27,581 nt of DNA from Thiotrichaceae bacterium UBA973 (GTDB lineage: Bacteria > Pseudomonadota > Gammaproteobacteria > Eutrophobiales > Eutrophobiaceae). This document shows positions 15,815 to 23,500 of the stretch, in pieces. The DNA is taken from contig DBBX01000015.1 in the NCBI GenBank assembly GCA_002292815.1, forward strand, positions 1-27,581, given 5' to 3'. Positions within the stretch are counted from its first letter, which is position 1; each line of letters opens with the position of its first letter. The notes below the pieces were generated by a model. That model was not told the DNA's origin. It was given only the letters and a program-made list of their open reading frames with translations, and ran no database searches. The position numbers and the translations under genes were made by a program.

Positions 15815-15982
15815 CTAGAAATCGATGCAGCGCCCTTTTTTCTCCCAGTCACCGTATCGTGTCGGTTCAGGACCCTTAGGACCGCCTATCTCTGTCAGCT
15901 TTGCTTTAGGCTTAGTTTCAGACTGATGGGAAGTATTAGCACCCTTATGTCTTTGATTATCTGATTTTTTATTATTATCCAT
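15815..15982 (-). CDS. DUF1674 / SDHAF4-like succinate dehydrogenase assembly factor, 55 aa
   Basis: This short gene lies in the apparent gap upstream of sdhC. Its product starts MDNNKKSDNQ, has a polar, disordered-looking N-terminal half, and ends with GGPKGPEPTRYGDWEKKGRC followed by IDF. That C-terminal motif (GPEPTRYGDWE.KGRCxDF) defines the DUF1674 family, whose eukaryotic members (SDHAF4/Sdh8) bind FAD-loaded SdhA before complex II assembly and protect it from auto-oxidation. A bacterial role in SdhA maturation is inferred from homology and from its place at the head of sdhCDAB-sdhE. The ATG (15980-15982) is preceded only by a weak AAG purine stretch. Family assignment is strong because the whole C-terminus matches. 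Confidence 0.9.
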   Translation of the reverse strand: MDNNKKSDNQRHKGANTSHQSETKPKAKLTEIGGPKGPEPTRYGDWEKKGRCIDF

Positions 15983-16126
15983 CTTATTCTACATAATGAA
16001 ACGTTAAGTCAATGTAACTCTTCTCTATGCTGCATTGCAAGAGCGTAATTCTAAGGTTATTTTGAGTAAAAATCACGCTAGAATCACAATTTCGGAGAAT
16101 GGACTCCCAACTATTAGCAATATGAC

Positions 16127-16597
16127 ATGGACAGCAGCGACAATCCTTTTCTAGCCACCTTAAGGCTACCGGTTAAAGAATCTTCAATAACTACTATCGT
16201 GCTTGTTTTGAGCTATGTTCTTTGCTTGTTTGTGCCATGGTTAACCAGGTTAGACTTGATCCTGAAGATAATACTGACAATTTTCCCTGCTTTAAGTTTG
16301 TGTTATTTAATCTATAAATATAGATCGTCAGTGACCAGAGGACGCGTATTGGAATTAATACTCGGTTCTGAAGATGATTGGCAGGTGAAAATGGCTAATG
16401 GTGAAGTGTATAAGGCTTTTTTAAGCGATTCACTATTTGTACATCCTTTGTTGACCATTATTTTATTGAGATATGGTCGTCATAAAAAATATTTCATTTT
16501 TACAACTGATAATATTGAGCATGATCTGTTTAGGCGCTTACGTGTCAGACTTCGCTTTAAAGTTAATGAGGAACAACCGAGTGACACTATGAAGTAA
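16127..16597 (+). CDS. YgfX-like (CptA family) membrane protein
   Basis: This 156-aa protein has two adjacent transmembrane helices (about 20-40 and 43-63) followed by a soluble domain. The pattern G-S-E-D-D-W-Q-V near 80-87, NGEVYKAFLSDSLFVHPLLT near 91-110, an LRYGR turn, TDNIEHDLFRRLRVRLRF at the end and the double-helix N-terminus agree with the YgfX family. E. coli YgfX forms an operon with sdhE and was proposed as a toxin that interferes with the cytoskeleton; that role is disputed. Here the gene is divergent from the sdh operon. Its 3' end overlaps the convergent squalene/phytoene-synthase-like gene by 11 bp. Family assignment is by pattern, not search. Confidence 0.7.
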   Translation: MDSSDNPFLATLRLPVKESSITTIVLVLSYVLCLFVPWLTRLDLILKIILTIFPALSLCYLIYKYRSSVTRGRVLELILGSEDDWQVKMANGEVYKAFLSDSLFVHPLLTIILLRYGRHKKYFIFTTDNIEHDLFRRLRVRLRFKVNEEQPSDTMK

Positions 16598-17441
16598 AAT
16601 GCGTCCACCACGCTATCCAAAGCTTTCTGAGAGGGGTGAGACTTGTATTTGTACTCAATAATTTACAACCATCATTAAGAATCTCATCGCAAGTCTTGAG
16701 TGCAAGTCGATTTATTATCAAACCCTGTTTAAGGGCAGAGAAATTATTCTTAGCTAAACCGCTATAGTTCTCTTCTAACCGTTTTTTTAACGCTGCTATC
16801 AATGGTGAGAATATGTCTGTCTGGTTTATAGAATCACTTTGGGCTGCAAACTTCATCTTAAGCAAATCATCTTGCTTGATGATGTTTTCTGGAATGATAC
16901 AGCGTGGTTCAGTTAAATAGGTGTTTGGTTCTTGTAAACACCGAAGATAATGACAGACAGAGCCTAAGTCGCGGTAATGTTGTAACGATAAAGACTCTGT
17001 TACTCCCAGCTGGACTCCGCATAGATGCCAGATTTCACCAGCAGTTGAATCATATAAAGCCAAGATCGTAGTGAGATTGTCCGTTTGTTCAATAAACAAA
17101 AAATTATCGAAATTATTAATAATAGAATTAAATGATGTGCTTAGGTTTTGATCGAGAGCAATGTGTTCTTTCAAATATTTCGTGATTGGGTGTCGGGGTT
17201 GTTGCTGGAAAAGCCGTTCTATCTCCTCTTGCCACCAGTGAAGCTTTACTCTTGCAATACCGGGATCTGAGCATTCCTGAATAATATCTGTAAGTTCATA
17301 GAGAAAGGCATGCAGGCCTATAATAATGGCTTTACTTTTTTCTTCCTCAAAAAGTGTTGCATAATAAAGGTTAGAACCATCAGGAATCGCTTTGTTGATA
17401 CAGTAATCAAGAGCGATAGAATTTTTAGTTACAGAATTCAC
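16587..17441 (-). CDS. Squalene/phytoene synthase-like protein, probably non-catalytic
   Basis: This 284-aa protein has the all-helical isoprenoid synthase outline: PDGSNLYYATLF near residue 20, then LHAFLYELTDIIQE, RVKLHWWQEEIERLF and later DLGSVCHYLRCLQEP. In working squalene and phytoene synthases two DxxxD motifs bind magnesium-diphosphate. At the first one this protein reads TDIIQ, and the second (expected after the DLG near residue 178) is absent. It resembles the NDUFAF6-type branch of the family, linked to complex I assembly in eukaryotes; the bacterial role is unknown. The start is GTG (17439-17441). The gene overlaps the end of mupP by 17 bp. Confidence 0.75.
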   Translation of the reverse strand: MNSVTKNSIALDYCINKAIPDGSNLYYATLFEEEKSKAIIIGLHAFLYELTDIIQECSDPGIARVKLHWWQEEIERLFQQQPRHPITKYLKEHIALDQNLSTSFNSIINNFDNFLFIEQTDNLTTILALYDSTAGEIWHLCGVQLGVTESLSLQHYRDLGSVCHYLRCLQEPNTYLTEPRCIIPENIIKQDDLLKMKFAAQSDSINQTDIFSPLIAALKKRLEENYSGLAKNNFSALKQGLIINRLALKTCDEILNDGCKLLSTNTSLTPLRKLWIAWWTHFTS

Positions 17442-18087
17442 TTAGCTTGTCATGTATTTCAAATGGGCTAGAGACCATGCCATCCGCACACCAGTCAGCG
17501 GGGTTATCACCGTCATCAATATAACCATAGAGAGCTATAAGTGTTTTTGTGCCGGCACGACGACCTGCTTCAATATCACGCTGGGCATCACCGATGTATA
17601 TTGTCGTCGCTGGATTAGATTGCATTAGTTTGCATGCATGGAGTATCGGGGCAGGGTGGGGTTTTCTGTGTTCCAGTGTATCGCCACTGATTAAGCATGC
17701 CGCTCGTTTATCGAGAGACATCGCCTTGACTAAAGGGTCAGTCAACCAAGAAGGTTTGTTGGTTACAATCCCCCAAGGCTTATTCTCACTTTCTAGTGAG
17801 TTCAACAGTTCTTCCATACCCTCAAATAGACATGTTTCTTGTGCAATATTGGCGCGATAATAATTAAGGAATTCGTCACGAATTAATTCAAAGCCGGTGT
17901 CTCCTTCTTCCAGATCAAATGCGAGTTTGATCATAGCATTACCACCAAGTGAAACAGTGGGGCGTATCACTTCATTCGGCAAAGTGGTTAATCCATGTTT
18001 CAAACGAATGGCATTGAGCGCATTGGCCAAATCATCAGCTGTATCAGCCAATGTACCATCTAGGTCAAATAGAATGTGCTCGATCAT
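17425..18087 (-). CDS. mupP: HAD phosphatase, MupP type (often annotated Gph)
   Basis: This is a haloacid-dehalogenase phosphatase of 220 aa. Motif I is FDLDGTLADT with nucleophile D8 and D10, motif II is VTNKP, a conserved lysine lies in HRKPHP, and motif IV is IGDAQRDIEAG. General annotation would be phosphoglycolate phosphatase. The cap-domain pattern (SLGGNAMIKLAFDLEEGDTG, LFEGMEELL) and the position directly downstream of ubiG with a 4-bp overlap are those of Pseudomonas MupP, the MurNAc-6-phosphate phosphatase of the peptidoglycan recycling bypass. I favour MupP, but substrate choice among close HAD proteins cannot be proved from sequence. Its 3' end overlaps the next gene by 17 bp. Confidence 0.75.
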   Translation of the reverse strand: MIEHILFDLDGTLADTADDLANALNAIRLKHGLTTLPNEVIRPTVSLGGNAMIKLAFDLEEGDTGFELIRDEFLNYYRANIAQETCLFEGMEELLNSLESENKPWGIVTNKPSWLTDPLVKAMSLDKRAACLISGDTLEHRKPHPAPILHACKLMQSNPATTIYIGDAQRDIEAGRRAGTKTLIALYGYIDDGDNPADWCADGMVSSPFEIHDKLSEFCN

Positions 18088-18797
18088 TTATCTGCTTGGG
18101 CTATGGTATCTAGCAGATAATTGACATCAGGTTGTGTATTTAATGCACATTGACCTGATAATGGGTTGTATTGCATTCCAGCTAAATCATTCATCTCAAG
18201 GTTATTATCTTTACACCAGCCAACCAATTCTGAAGGGCGTATAAATTTTTCGTATTGGTGTGTCCCTTTGGGTAGCAGATTCAGCAGATATTCGCCTGCT
18301 AAAACGGCAAGCATGTAGGCCTTAATGCTGCGATTGATGGTAGAAAAGATGACATGGCCACCAGGTTTAATCATTTTACTGGCAGCTTGAATAATCGATG
18401 CTGGATCTGGGACATGTTCTAATAGTTCCATACAGGTGATGACATCAAAGCTATCAATATGATCTTCAGCAAAACTTTCTGCGGTGTTAACGACATAGTT
18501 TATTTCAAGTTGGTTCTCAAGGGCATGTTGAGATGCGATGTTGATATTTTCTTTGCTCGCATCCAGGCCAGTGACAATAGCGCCTTGTTTAGCCATAGCT
18601 TCGGTAAAAATACCACCACCACAACCGATATCGATGATTTGTAAATTCTTAATAGAGACATGCTTTGTGACATAATTTAATCGAACAGGATTTATGTTAT
18701 GTAGCGTTTTAAATTCCCCCTCAGCATCCCACCATTGATCTGCTCTAGAGGAAAATTTCTCTAGTTCTTGTAAGTCGATGTTCTCGTTTTCAGTCAT
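18084..18797 (-). CDS. ubiG: UbiG, ubiquinone biosynthesis O-methyltransferase
   Basis: This SAM-dependent enzyme carries out both O-methylations in ubiquinone synthesis (3-demethylubiquinol and the hydroxylated polyprenyl precursor). The 237-aa protein shows the UbiG signature QWWDAEGEFKTLHNINPVRL (residues 21-40), SAM-binding motif I DIGCGGG (56-62), the acidic residue of GLDASKENI, and FDVITCMELLEHVPDP. It is the first gene of a three-gene overlapping run (ubiG, mupP, synthase-like). Ubiquinone also serves the complex II and DsbB enzymes encoded nearby. Confidence 0.96.
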   Translation of the reverse strand: MTENENIDLQELEKFSSRADQWWDAEGEFKTLHNINPVRLNYVTKHVSIKNLQIIDIGCGGGIFTEAMAKQGAIVTGLDASKENINIASQHALENQLEINYVVNTAESFAEDHIDSFDVITCMELLEHVPDPASIIQAASKMIKPGGHVIFSTINRSIKAYMLAVLAGEYLLNLLPKGTHQYEKFIRPSELVGWCKDNNLEMNDLAGMQYNPLSGQCALNTQPDVNYLLDTIAQADK

Positions 18798-18923
18798 TAA
18801 ATATATATCATGATAAAAAAGTAGGCATGAAATAAGTTTAACTTGTTAGCATAAGATATTGAATAAAAAGTTTTATTGCTGGTTTTTACATAAAACAACA
18901 GTTCTCGGTTTGTTACGCTATTA

Positions 18924-18952
18924 TTGACGATACATATTCAGGCAACCATAAT
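18924..18952 (+). promoter_or_regulatory. Sigma70-like promoter of mlaA
   Basis: TTGACG (18924-18929, 5 of 6 to consensus) and CATAAT (18947-18952, 5 of 6) are separated by exactly 17 nt. The 5' UTR to the mlaA ATG would be about 62 nt. An AAGGA ribosome binding site (19011-19015) lies 6 nt before the ATG. Confidence 0.65.
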
Positions 18953-19021
18953 GCTGTGCTTTAGGGGAATTAGTTCTCACATGATTTTGATATAACAGAA
19001 TTAACACGATAAGGAATAATA

Positions 19022-19735
19022 ATGAAAAATAGATTCGTGGCTAAATTTAGAATATTGCTCGTTGGGATAGGCATGACGCTTTTGTCTGCATGTGCGACTA
19101 CTGGCGGATTAGATGAACGAGATCCTTGGGAAGGCTTCAATAGAGGCGTATTTTCATTTAACGAAACTATGGATAATGTGCTCTTTGACCCAATAAGCAA
19201 AGTGTATGATTTTATTACACCAGATTTTCTAGATAATGGCGTGACTAACTTTTTTAGTAATATTGCCCAGGTTCCTGTTATTGCAAATGATATACTTCAA
19301 CTTAAATTTGATCAGGCAGTTAACGATACAGTCCGTCTATTCCTCAATTCAACTTTTGGCTTATTAGGCTTTCTTGATATTTCATCGGAAGCGGGTTTGC
19401 CTTCCAGTAAAGCTGATTTTGGTCAAACATTAGCCCATTGGGGTGTTGGTTCAGGACCTTATTTGGTGATGCCATTTTTTGGTCCTGGTACGGTGAGATA
19501 TGCCGCTGGTTATGCTGTAGATGGCGCTTTAAGCCCACTCATGTATTTAGATAACGACCTGACTAAGGCAGGACTCTTATCACTTGCTTTTATCGATATT
19601 AAATCAGGTTTACTGAGTGCAGTGGATTTACTAGAGGAAGCAGCGGTTGATAAATATGAGTTTACCAAGAACGCCTATTTTGAGAAGCGAGCCAGTAAGA
19701 TAAGTGGAAGTGAATTTAGGGATTTTCCAGAATAA
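19022..19735 (+). CDS. mlaA: MlaA (VacJ) outer-membrane lipoprotein
   Basis: This outer-membrane component of the Mla pathway removes mislocalised phospholipids from the outer leaflet and passes them to MlaC. The 237-aa precursor has a signal peptide with the lipobox LLSAC (lipidated cysteine at residue 24). The family core follows: DPWEGFNRGVFSFNETMDN, FLNSTFGLLGFLDIS, ADFGQTLAHWGVGSGPYLVM and PFFGPGTVRYAAG. No other mla genes are in the window, so MlaA is unlinked from mlaFEDCB here, as in E. coli. It has its own promoter and a clear ribosome binding site and converges with the signalling cluster 27 nt downstream. Confidence 0.95.
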   Translation: MKNRFVAKFRILLVGIGMTLLSACATTGGLDERDPWEGFNRGVFSFNETMDNVLFDPISKVYDFITPDFLDNGVTNFFSNIAQVPVIANDILQLKFDQAVNDTVRLFLNSTFGLLGFLDISSEAGLPSSKADFGQTLAHWGVGSGPYLVMPFFGPGTVRYAAGYAVDGALSPLMYLDNDLTKAGLLSLAFIDIKSGLLSAVDLLEEAAVDKYEFTKNAYFEKRASKISGSEFRDFPE

Positions 19736-19762
19736 TAACTCGTATTAATTTAAACTAAATAA

Positions 19763-20494
19763 CTACTCCAGAATAAGTCGAGAATCATTTATCCCGATAG
19801 CGGTAGCGAACTCAATTAACCTTTGTTGCTTTAGTGCCGCTTTTTCACTATCTATACTCGATAGTGCCTTTTCTTCAAGGAATTGTTTATAGATAGAATC
19901 GTGCATTCTTTGCATACGTTTGCTTGGTTTAGCTGAGTCTCGATCTTCCTGAGTTAGTGCAGACCATGCATTCATAAATGAGTCCAGACTATCTTCTGAC
20001 CAGCTATTTTGTGACAAAAAATCAGCAATGAGTGACTCTCCCGCCATACTTGTAGTGGCAGCCGGTGATGCTGCTTGTGCTTTATTAGATGTATTCGATG
20101 ATTCAGTCGTCGCCGAACCAGGTGGCTTCGGGTAAAAAAGAATAACTGTAGTTATCAGCGCGACAACTATCACAGCACTTACGGTGATAAACATTATCGT
20201 TGATTTTTTGTTTGTTTTTGCTGGTGGTGGTTGCTTAGGAGTAGCGCTATTAGGTATGGGCTTTTGTCTAGATGCTGGAGAAATAATCTCTGTTTTATCT
20301 CTTTTGGGAGCCTCTGTTATCGCATCATCTCCATCAGACGGCATTAGCGGTGGAGGAAAGTCGATAGCCTCAACAATTGCTTTACCCTCAGTTATTGCCT
20401 TTATAAGTTCGATACGTGACTTTCTGTAGTCCTCTTTATCGATTTCACCCCTAGCATAACCTTTTGCCAGCTGACGCAATGTTTGATTACTCAT
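19763..20494 (-). CDS. Single-pass membrane protein with SHOCT-like N-terminus, last gene of the signalling cluster
   Basis: I do not recognise this 243-aa protein as a named family. Residues 1-35 (LRQLAKGYARGEIDKEDYRK) resemble a SHOCT-type helix pair and recall the N-terminus of the neighbouring kinase (LDDKQYAQLKRQI). Residues 46-95 are rich in proline, serine and threonine. KTNKKST precedes a single transmembrane helix at 99-121, giving an N-in/C-out topology by the positive-inside rule. The outer part (122-243) begins Ser/Ala/Thr-rich and then forms charged helices. The gene starts 27 nt after the kinase stop codon, in the same direction. Likely roles are kinase substrate, adaptor or partner in the membrane; these are inferences from position and shared topology. 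Confidence 0.8.
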   Translation of the reverse strand: MSNQTLRQLAKGYARGEIDKEDYRKSRIELIKAITEGKAIVEAIDFPPPLMPSDGDDAITEAPKRDKTEIISPASRQKPIPNSATPKQPPPAKTNKKSTIMFITVSAVIVVALITTVILFYPKPPGSATTESSNTSNKAQAASPAATTSMAGESLIADFLSQNSWSEDSLDSFMNAWSALTQEDRDSAKPSKRMQRMHDSIYKQFLEEKALSSIDSEKAALKQQRLIEFATAIGINDSRLILE

Positions 20495-20521
20495 ATCAGA
20501 CCCATACTTGTATTATAATTA

Positions 20522-23500
20522 TTAGCCAACATCTTCACGAATTAGACGAAAACCGGTAGCTTCATCGGCATTACCATCATGAGATCGTTCTAGTGAAATA
20601 TCACATTTAGAATGAGCATCGATAAATGCGCCACCACGAGCGGTCGTGGTGTTTCCATCGATCACCCATTCCTGCACGTTACCAACATAATTCTTCAATC
20701 CCCAACCGTTAGATTTCCCTGATTTAACACTGACAATACCAGTGCCCTTAATCAATTTTTCTTGGACTGAGACACGACAATTAAAATCTTTTTTCGGTTG
20801 CTTGCCGCCAGCATTGGCAGCGTATTCCCATTCCGATTTTGTCGGAATACGATATGTTTTCCCGGTTCGTTCGGTGAGCCACGTTGCGTAGTCCTGAGCC
20901 TGCTGCAAAGTAATGCCGTTGATTGGGTCATTCTTTCTCTCTTTATCCTTAATCGGCTTACAGGTACCACTGAGGATACAATACTTACTCCAATCACTAA
21001 CTGAGACTTCATATTTAGCAATGGCAAATGATTTCTCAATACCTTCACCCGTTGGCACAACAACCATCAACGGCCCGCGAGCTGATGAATGGATCATATC
21101 GAAACAAATCGCTTTAGCGCGTTTGCCATAACCAGCAAGACGATTAGTACATTCAGAATCACTTGCTATCGGTTTCCACGCTGCGGCTTGGGTGGCTGCA
21201 CCCGTGCCGGTTTCTGTCGAAGCAATACTCTCTGCAGTAAGTTCTTTTTCAACGGTTCTGATTTTGGGTTTACTAACAGGTTTCGCTTTGGCGATTAATG
21301 TATCCAGTTCTGTTTCTGCAGTATTATAGTCGGGGTTATCGTTCCATTTTTTCTGCACACGTTCTAATAGTTTCTTCGAAATTCTAAGGTCATCGTAATT
21401 TTCACCTGCTGCATCTTTATCCTTCAAATAGTCATTAAATTCTTCATTAATAGTTTCTATTCGTTGTGCTAAGGCATTTGAAAACTGTACAAATTGGGGA
21501 TGGCCGGCAAAATCTGTCGCAGCTTCCTGTTGGATCTGTGTAGCCTGCGTCAGTTTACCTGCATTAATGGCTGCGTTTGCATTAGTAAATTGATCCCATG
21601 GTTTTAGTTGCAGCTGTTTTTTCAGTTCTGCAAGGGCTGAACTTGCAGGGAATAAACTTGCAGCACTATTAGCCATGTTAGCTGCCATATTTTCATCAGT
21701 AGAACGTAGCGTATTGATGCGTTCAGCTAATACACTGGCCGAGGTATTACTAAATTCAGCAAATCGTGCGGGGTCGGCACTCGCAATTTGATTTACTTTT
21801 GTTTTGATCTCGCTCGGGAACGAGACAGAAGTTTTAAAGAGCGCTGTTAATTCTATAATATTTGCTTCGGCCTGGTATTCAGTTTTTAGATCGTTTAACT
21901 CAATATTACCTGGATCAATTTTCAGACCCCCAGAAACGAAATCAAAAGCAGTGGCGTAATCTTTTGTCTCTGCCTTACTCTTTGCTAATCGGGCATAGGC
22001 ATCAGCCAACATGGGAGCCGCCTCTGTCGTCAGATAAAGGTCATCTGCTGGTAAGTCCGCCTTGAATTGCTCAAATATTTTTAGTGCTTCTGTAACATTG
22101 TTACCTTCGGTAAATGATTTAAAAGGAATTTTGTTGGCATCTACGCGTGCCAAACGGTCTGACGCTTCTCTGGCCTCGGCAATTGAGCTGCGGGTATCAA
22201 GTAAATTTTGCAAGCCCGGTGCATATCGGTCAGCTTTATCTATGTAATTGTCGGCTGCATCAAAACGTTCTGCTTGTAAGGTTTCGTTTGCTTTTGCAAT
22301 ATACTTATCAGCTATCTGCTTACGATATTGATCGAGGCTGGCACTGATACTTTCATCTTCACTGACCAAGCTTCCCAATTGTCGAATATCCTTGAGTAAT
22401 ACAGTTTCCCATTGAGTATCATCAATTTGTGCATCTGCCAGTGCAGTTTCTATGTTGCTAGTACTTACGCTAGCCAACTCTGTTGCTTTTTGTTTACGTG
22501 CCTCTCCAGTTAGTTTTGCCAATTTTATCTGGGTCAGTTCTTTACTAAGTTGCAAACCATTCATCAGGTCACCAAAGTCTGAAGCCAGGGCTTCAGCAGT
22601 TTCGCGTGTACCGTCTTTTTGAATGCTCTCAAGTTCAGCATCGATAAAGGGTTTAAATTGTGTTGATAGTGCTGCAAGTAATTCGCTGTTAGGTTTCAAG
22701 CCAGCAAGTTCAACAATAGCTGCTTCTCGTTGTTTGAAATCTGATAACGTTGCCAGTTGTCCCTGAACGGCGCCAAGATCATTTTCAAGCTTGCTAATGG
22801 TCTGTGTCCTTTCGATATTATCTTTCATATCGATGAGTCGTTGGTCAGCGCCTTCAGAAAACTCAATGCCAGAATTCACAAGTAGCAACGCCGCGTCTAA
22901 ATCATTCGCTTCAAACTTTTCTTGTGCCAGCAAGCGATAAGCATTGCTGGGTGAGGTGTCTTCGAGTAATGCGTTGTCCGGATCAACTTTTTCAATATTC
23001 CCCAAAATATTTTTTGTATTACCAATCAAGCTTTCATTTTTTAATGCGGTAACGTATTCGGTGGTTAAGTTACTGATGGTTCGTTTTTTACTTTCATCTA
23101 ACAGTGCTGTTTTTTCCTGCAGATAAATCGACTCAGGATAAAATACCTCGATATCTTCTAAGACAGTGTTAACTTTGGAATAGTCATAATCGCTTTCCGC
23201 GCTGACAACGGAGTCAGTTAACTGGTCACTGAAATAATCCTGTATTTTCTGTTTTGCTTCTTTGTCATCGGTTACTGTTGATTGGTCCGCTTTATCTAAC
23301 AGTAAAATCTCATCCAGTTTGGCAACGATTGTTTGTTCATCGCCAGATTCAATTTCAGCAATCAGGCCTTCAAGTTCTTTCTGATGCATATAATCAAGAG
23401 CAGGCGCAATCAACATCATACTGATGATTAGTAAAACCCCCGCTGCAATAACAAATGGGTTTTTATACCAGGTTGCCTTACCCTCAAATTCATCAACAAA

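Noticed and set aside
15983..16126. Sigma70 promoters for the sdh operon and the YgfX-like gene
   Set aside because: Candidate boxes (for example TTGACT and TAGAAT on the minus strand) have spacers of 15 nt or match poorly, so none is supported well enough to annotate.
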